From NCBI GenBank assembly GCA_934636305.1, contig CAKUAM010000050.1:1-14490 (forward strand): a stretch of 14,490 bases of DNA, given 5' to 3'. Positions 13,475 to 14,490 of the stretch are shown here, one piece after another. Below the pieces are notes generated by a model. It searched no databases and was not told the DNA's origin. It worked only from the letters and a program-made list of their open reading frames with translations. The stretch is from an uncultured Oscillospiraceae bacterium (GTDB taxonomy: Bacteria; Bacillota; Clostridia; Oscillospirales; Oscillospiraceae). A program made the position numbers and the translations under genes. Numbering within the stretch: the first letter of the stretch is position 1; each line of letters begins with the position of its first letter.

Positions 13475-14490
13475 TTACTCACCCGCCTTTCTGTTTTCAT
13501 CGTAATACCGGTAGCAGCTCACCTTGTGGGTGGGGCTGAGGCTGATCTCGCATGGGTATTCGCCTTTACAGCAATCCAGCTGCATTTCACAGCGATCCTT
13601 GAAGTAGCAATAGTCCGGCATGTTGACCGGGTTCGGCACCTTGCCGGGAATGGAATACAGCTTGTCGACCTTCTTGCCGACGACCGGCTTGGAGGCCATC
13701 AGGCCGATGGTGTAGGGGTGGCTCGGATGGGCAAAGATCTCCTCCGCGGTTCCCTTCTCCACGATGCGGCCCGCATACATGACGACAACGTAATCCGCCA
13801 TCTCGGCAATGACGCCGAGGTCATGGGTAATGAGCATAATGGAGGAATTGATGCGGTCCTTGAGCTGACGCAGAAGATCGAGAATCTGCGCCTGAATGGT
13901 CACGTCGAGCGCAGTGGTCGGCTCGTCGGCGATGATGATCTTCGGGTTGCAGGCCAACGCCATTGCAATCATGACGCGCTGGCGCATACCGCCGGAGAGC
14001 TCATGCGGGTACATTTCATACACACCGGCACTGTTGGCAATTCCAACCGTCTCCAGCATCCCGATGGTGCGCTTTTTGATCTCGTCCTTGGTCTTGTGCT
14101 CACCCTCATGCAGCGCAATAACCTCGTCGATCTGCGCGCCGATGCGGAACACGGGGTTCAGGCTCGTCATCGGCTCCTGGAAAATCATCGAAACATAGTT
14201 GCCGCGCAGGCCCTGCATCTTTTCGTTCGGCGTCTTGGCAATGTCATACGCCTTGTCGCCGAGGTTCAGGCGGATCTCGCCTTCCACGACCTGGCCCTGC
14301 GGCCGCTGCAGCAGCTGCATCAGAGACAGGCTCGTCACGGACTTACCGCAGCCGGACTCGCCGACCACGCCGACCGTCTTGCCGATGGGGACATCAAACG
14401 ACACGCCGTCGACAGACTTGACAACGCCGGTATCCGTAAAGAAATACGTGTGCAGATTATCAAATTCCACCGCATTGTCCGGATCATGCA
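13475..14490 (-). CDS. oppD: Oligopeptide/dipeptide ABC transporter ATP-binding protein (OppD/DppD type), start outside window
   Basis: The ATPase partner of the OppF-like protein. A GTG at 14470 would give 331 residues starting MEFDNLHTYFFTDTG, but the frame stays open to the window edge (HDPDNA before it) and no ribosome binding site precedes the GTG, so the true start is probably a few residues further right. Numbered from the GTG: Walker A GESGCGKS (37-44), Q-loop MIFQEPMTSLNPVF, signature LSGGMRQRV, Walker B IIIADEPT, the TALD D-loop and switch THDLG are intact. The C-terminal extension has YCYFKDRC and CC cysteines, as in DppD-like proteins that carry an Fe-S cluster. Permease and substrate-binding genes would lie further to the right. 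Confidence 0.92.
   Translation of the reverse strand, partial: HDPDNAVEFDNLHTYFFTDTGVVKSVDGVSFDVPIGKTVGVVGESGCGKSVTSLSLMQLLQRPQGQVVEGEIRLNLGDKAYDIAKTPNEKMQGLRGNYVSMIFQEPMTSLNPVFRIGAQIDEVIALHEGEHKTKDEIKKRTIGMLETVGIANSAGVYEMYPHELSGGMRQRVMIAMALACNPKIIIADEPTTALDVTIQAQILDLLRQLKDRINSSIMLITHDLGVIAEMADYVVVMYAGRIVEKGTAEEIFAHPSHPYTIGLMASKPVVGKKVDKLYSIPGKVPNPVNMPDYCYFKDRCEMQLDCCKGEYPCEISLSPTHKVSCYRYYDENRKAGE

Overview
The window looks like chromosomal DNA from a moderately GC-rich low-GC-lineage Firmicute, most likely class Clostridia (an Oscillospirales-type gut anaerobe). The reasons are strong AGGAGG-type ribosome binding sites, TTG and GTG starts, consensus sigma-A promoters, a NifU-like scaffold of the clostridial type, the TIGR03960/TIGR03936 radical SAM pair, a ThyX-type thymidylate synthase and an SLH-domain remnant. 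The species cannot be fixed from sequence alone.

Layout. From 1 to about 2300 all genes are on the minus strand. tsaE, tsaB and upp form one operon (tRNA t6A modification and uracil salvage), fired from a promoter at 2283-2311. A NifU-like Fe-S scaffold gene follows, with its own near-perfect sigma-A promoter, and runs off the left edge. Divergent from tsaE, a rodA/ftsW-family SEDS gene (2411-3568, plus) ends at a strong terminator. From 3610 to 4490 there is no intact gene. This stretch holds a structured intergenic repeat carrying a 205-bp extra segment, a run of hairpins, and a broken piece of an SLH-domain gene.

From 4492 to 7058 (minus) lies a response regulator/histidine kinase pair with ATGA overlap. 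A divergent flavodoxin-fold NAD(P)H/FMN reductase (7220-7843, plus) follows. It converges on a shared bidirectional terminator with the next minus-strand operon: radical SAM protein (TIGR03960), DUF2344 partner (TIGR03936) and a tandem-domain ThyX. A second, shorter copy of the intergenic repeat lies at 11941-12098. The right end (12190-14490, minus) carries the 3' part of a peptide ABC importer operon: DppD/OppD-like ATPase (cut by the window edge), OppF-like ATPase and a small membrane protein translationally coupled to it.

The two observations I rate highest are (i) the ThyX protein, which looks like two fused ThyX domains that have each lost a different half of the active-site signature, and (ii) the pair of direct intergenic repeats with a conserved long hairpin whose arms differ between copies but still pair, one copy carrying a 205-bp segment between short direct repeats. 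I do not see a defence system, CRISPR array, prophage or RNA gene.
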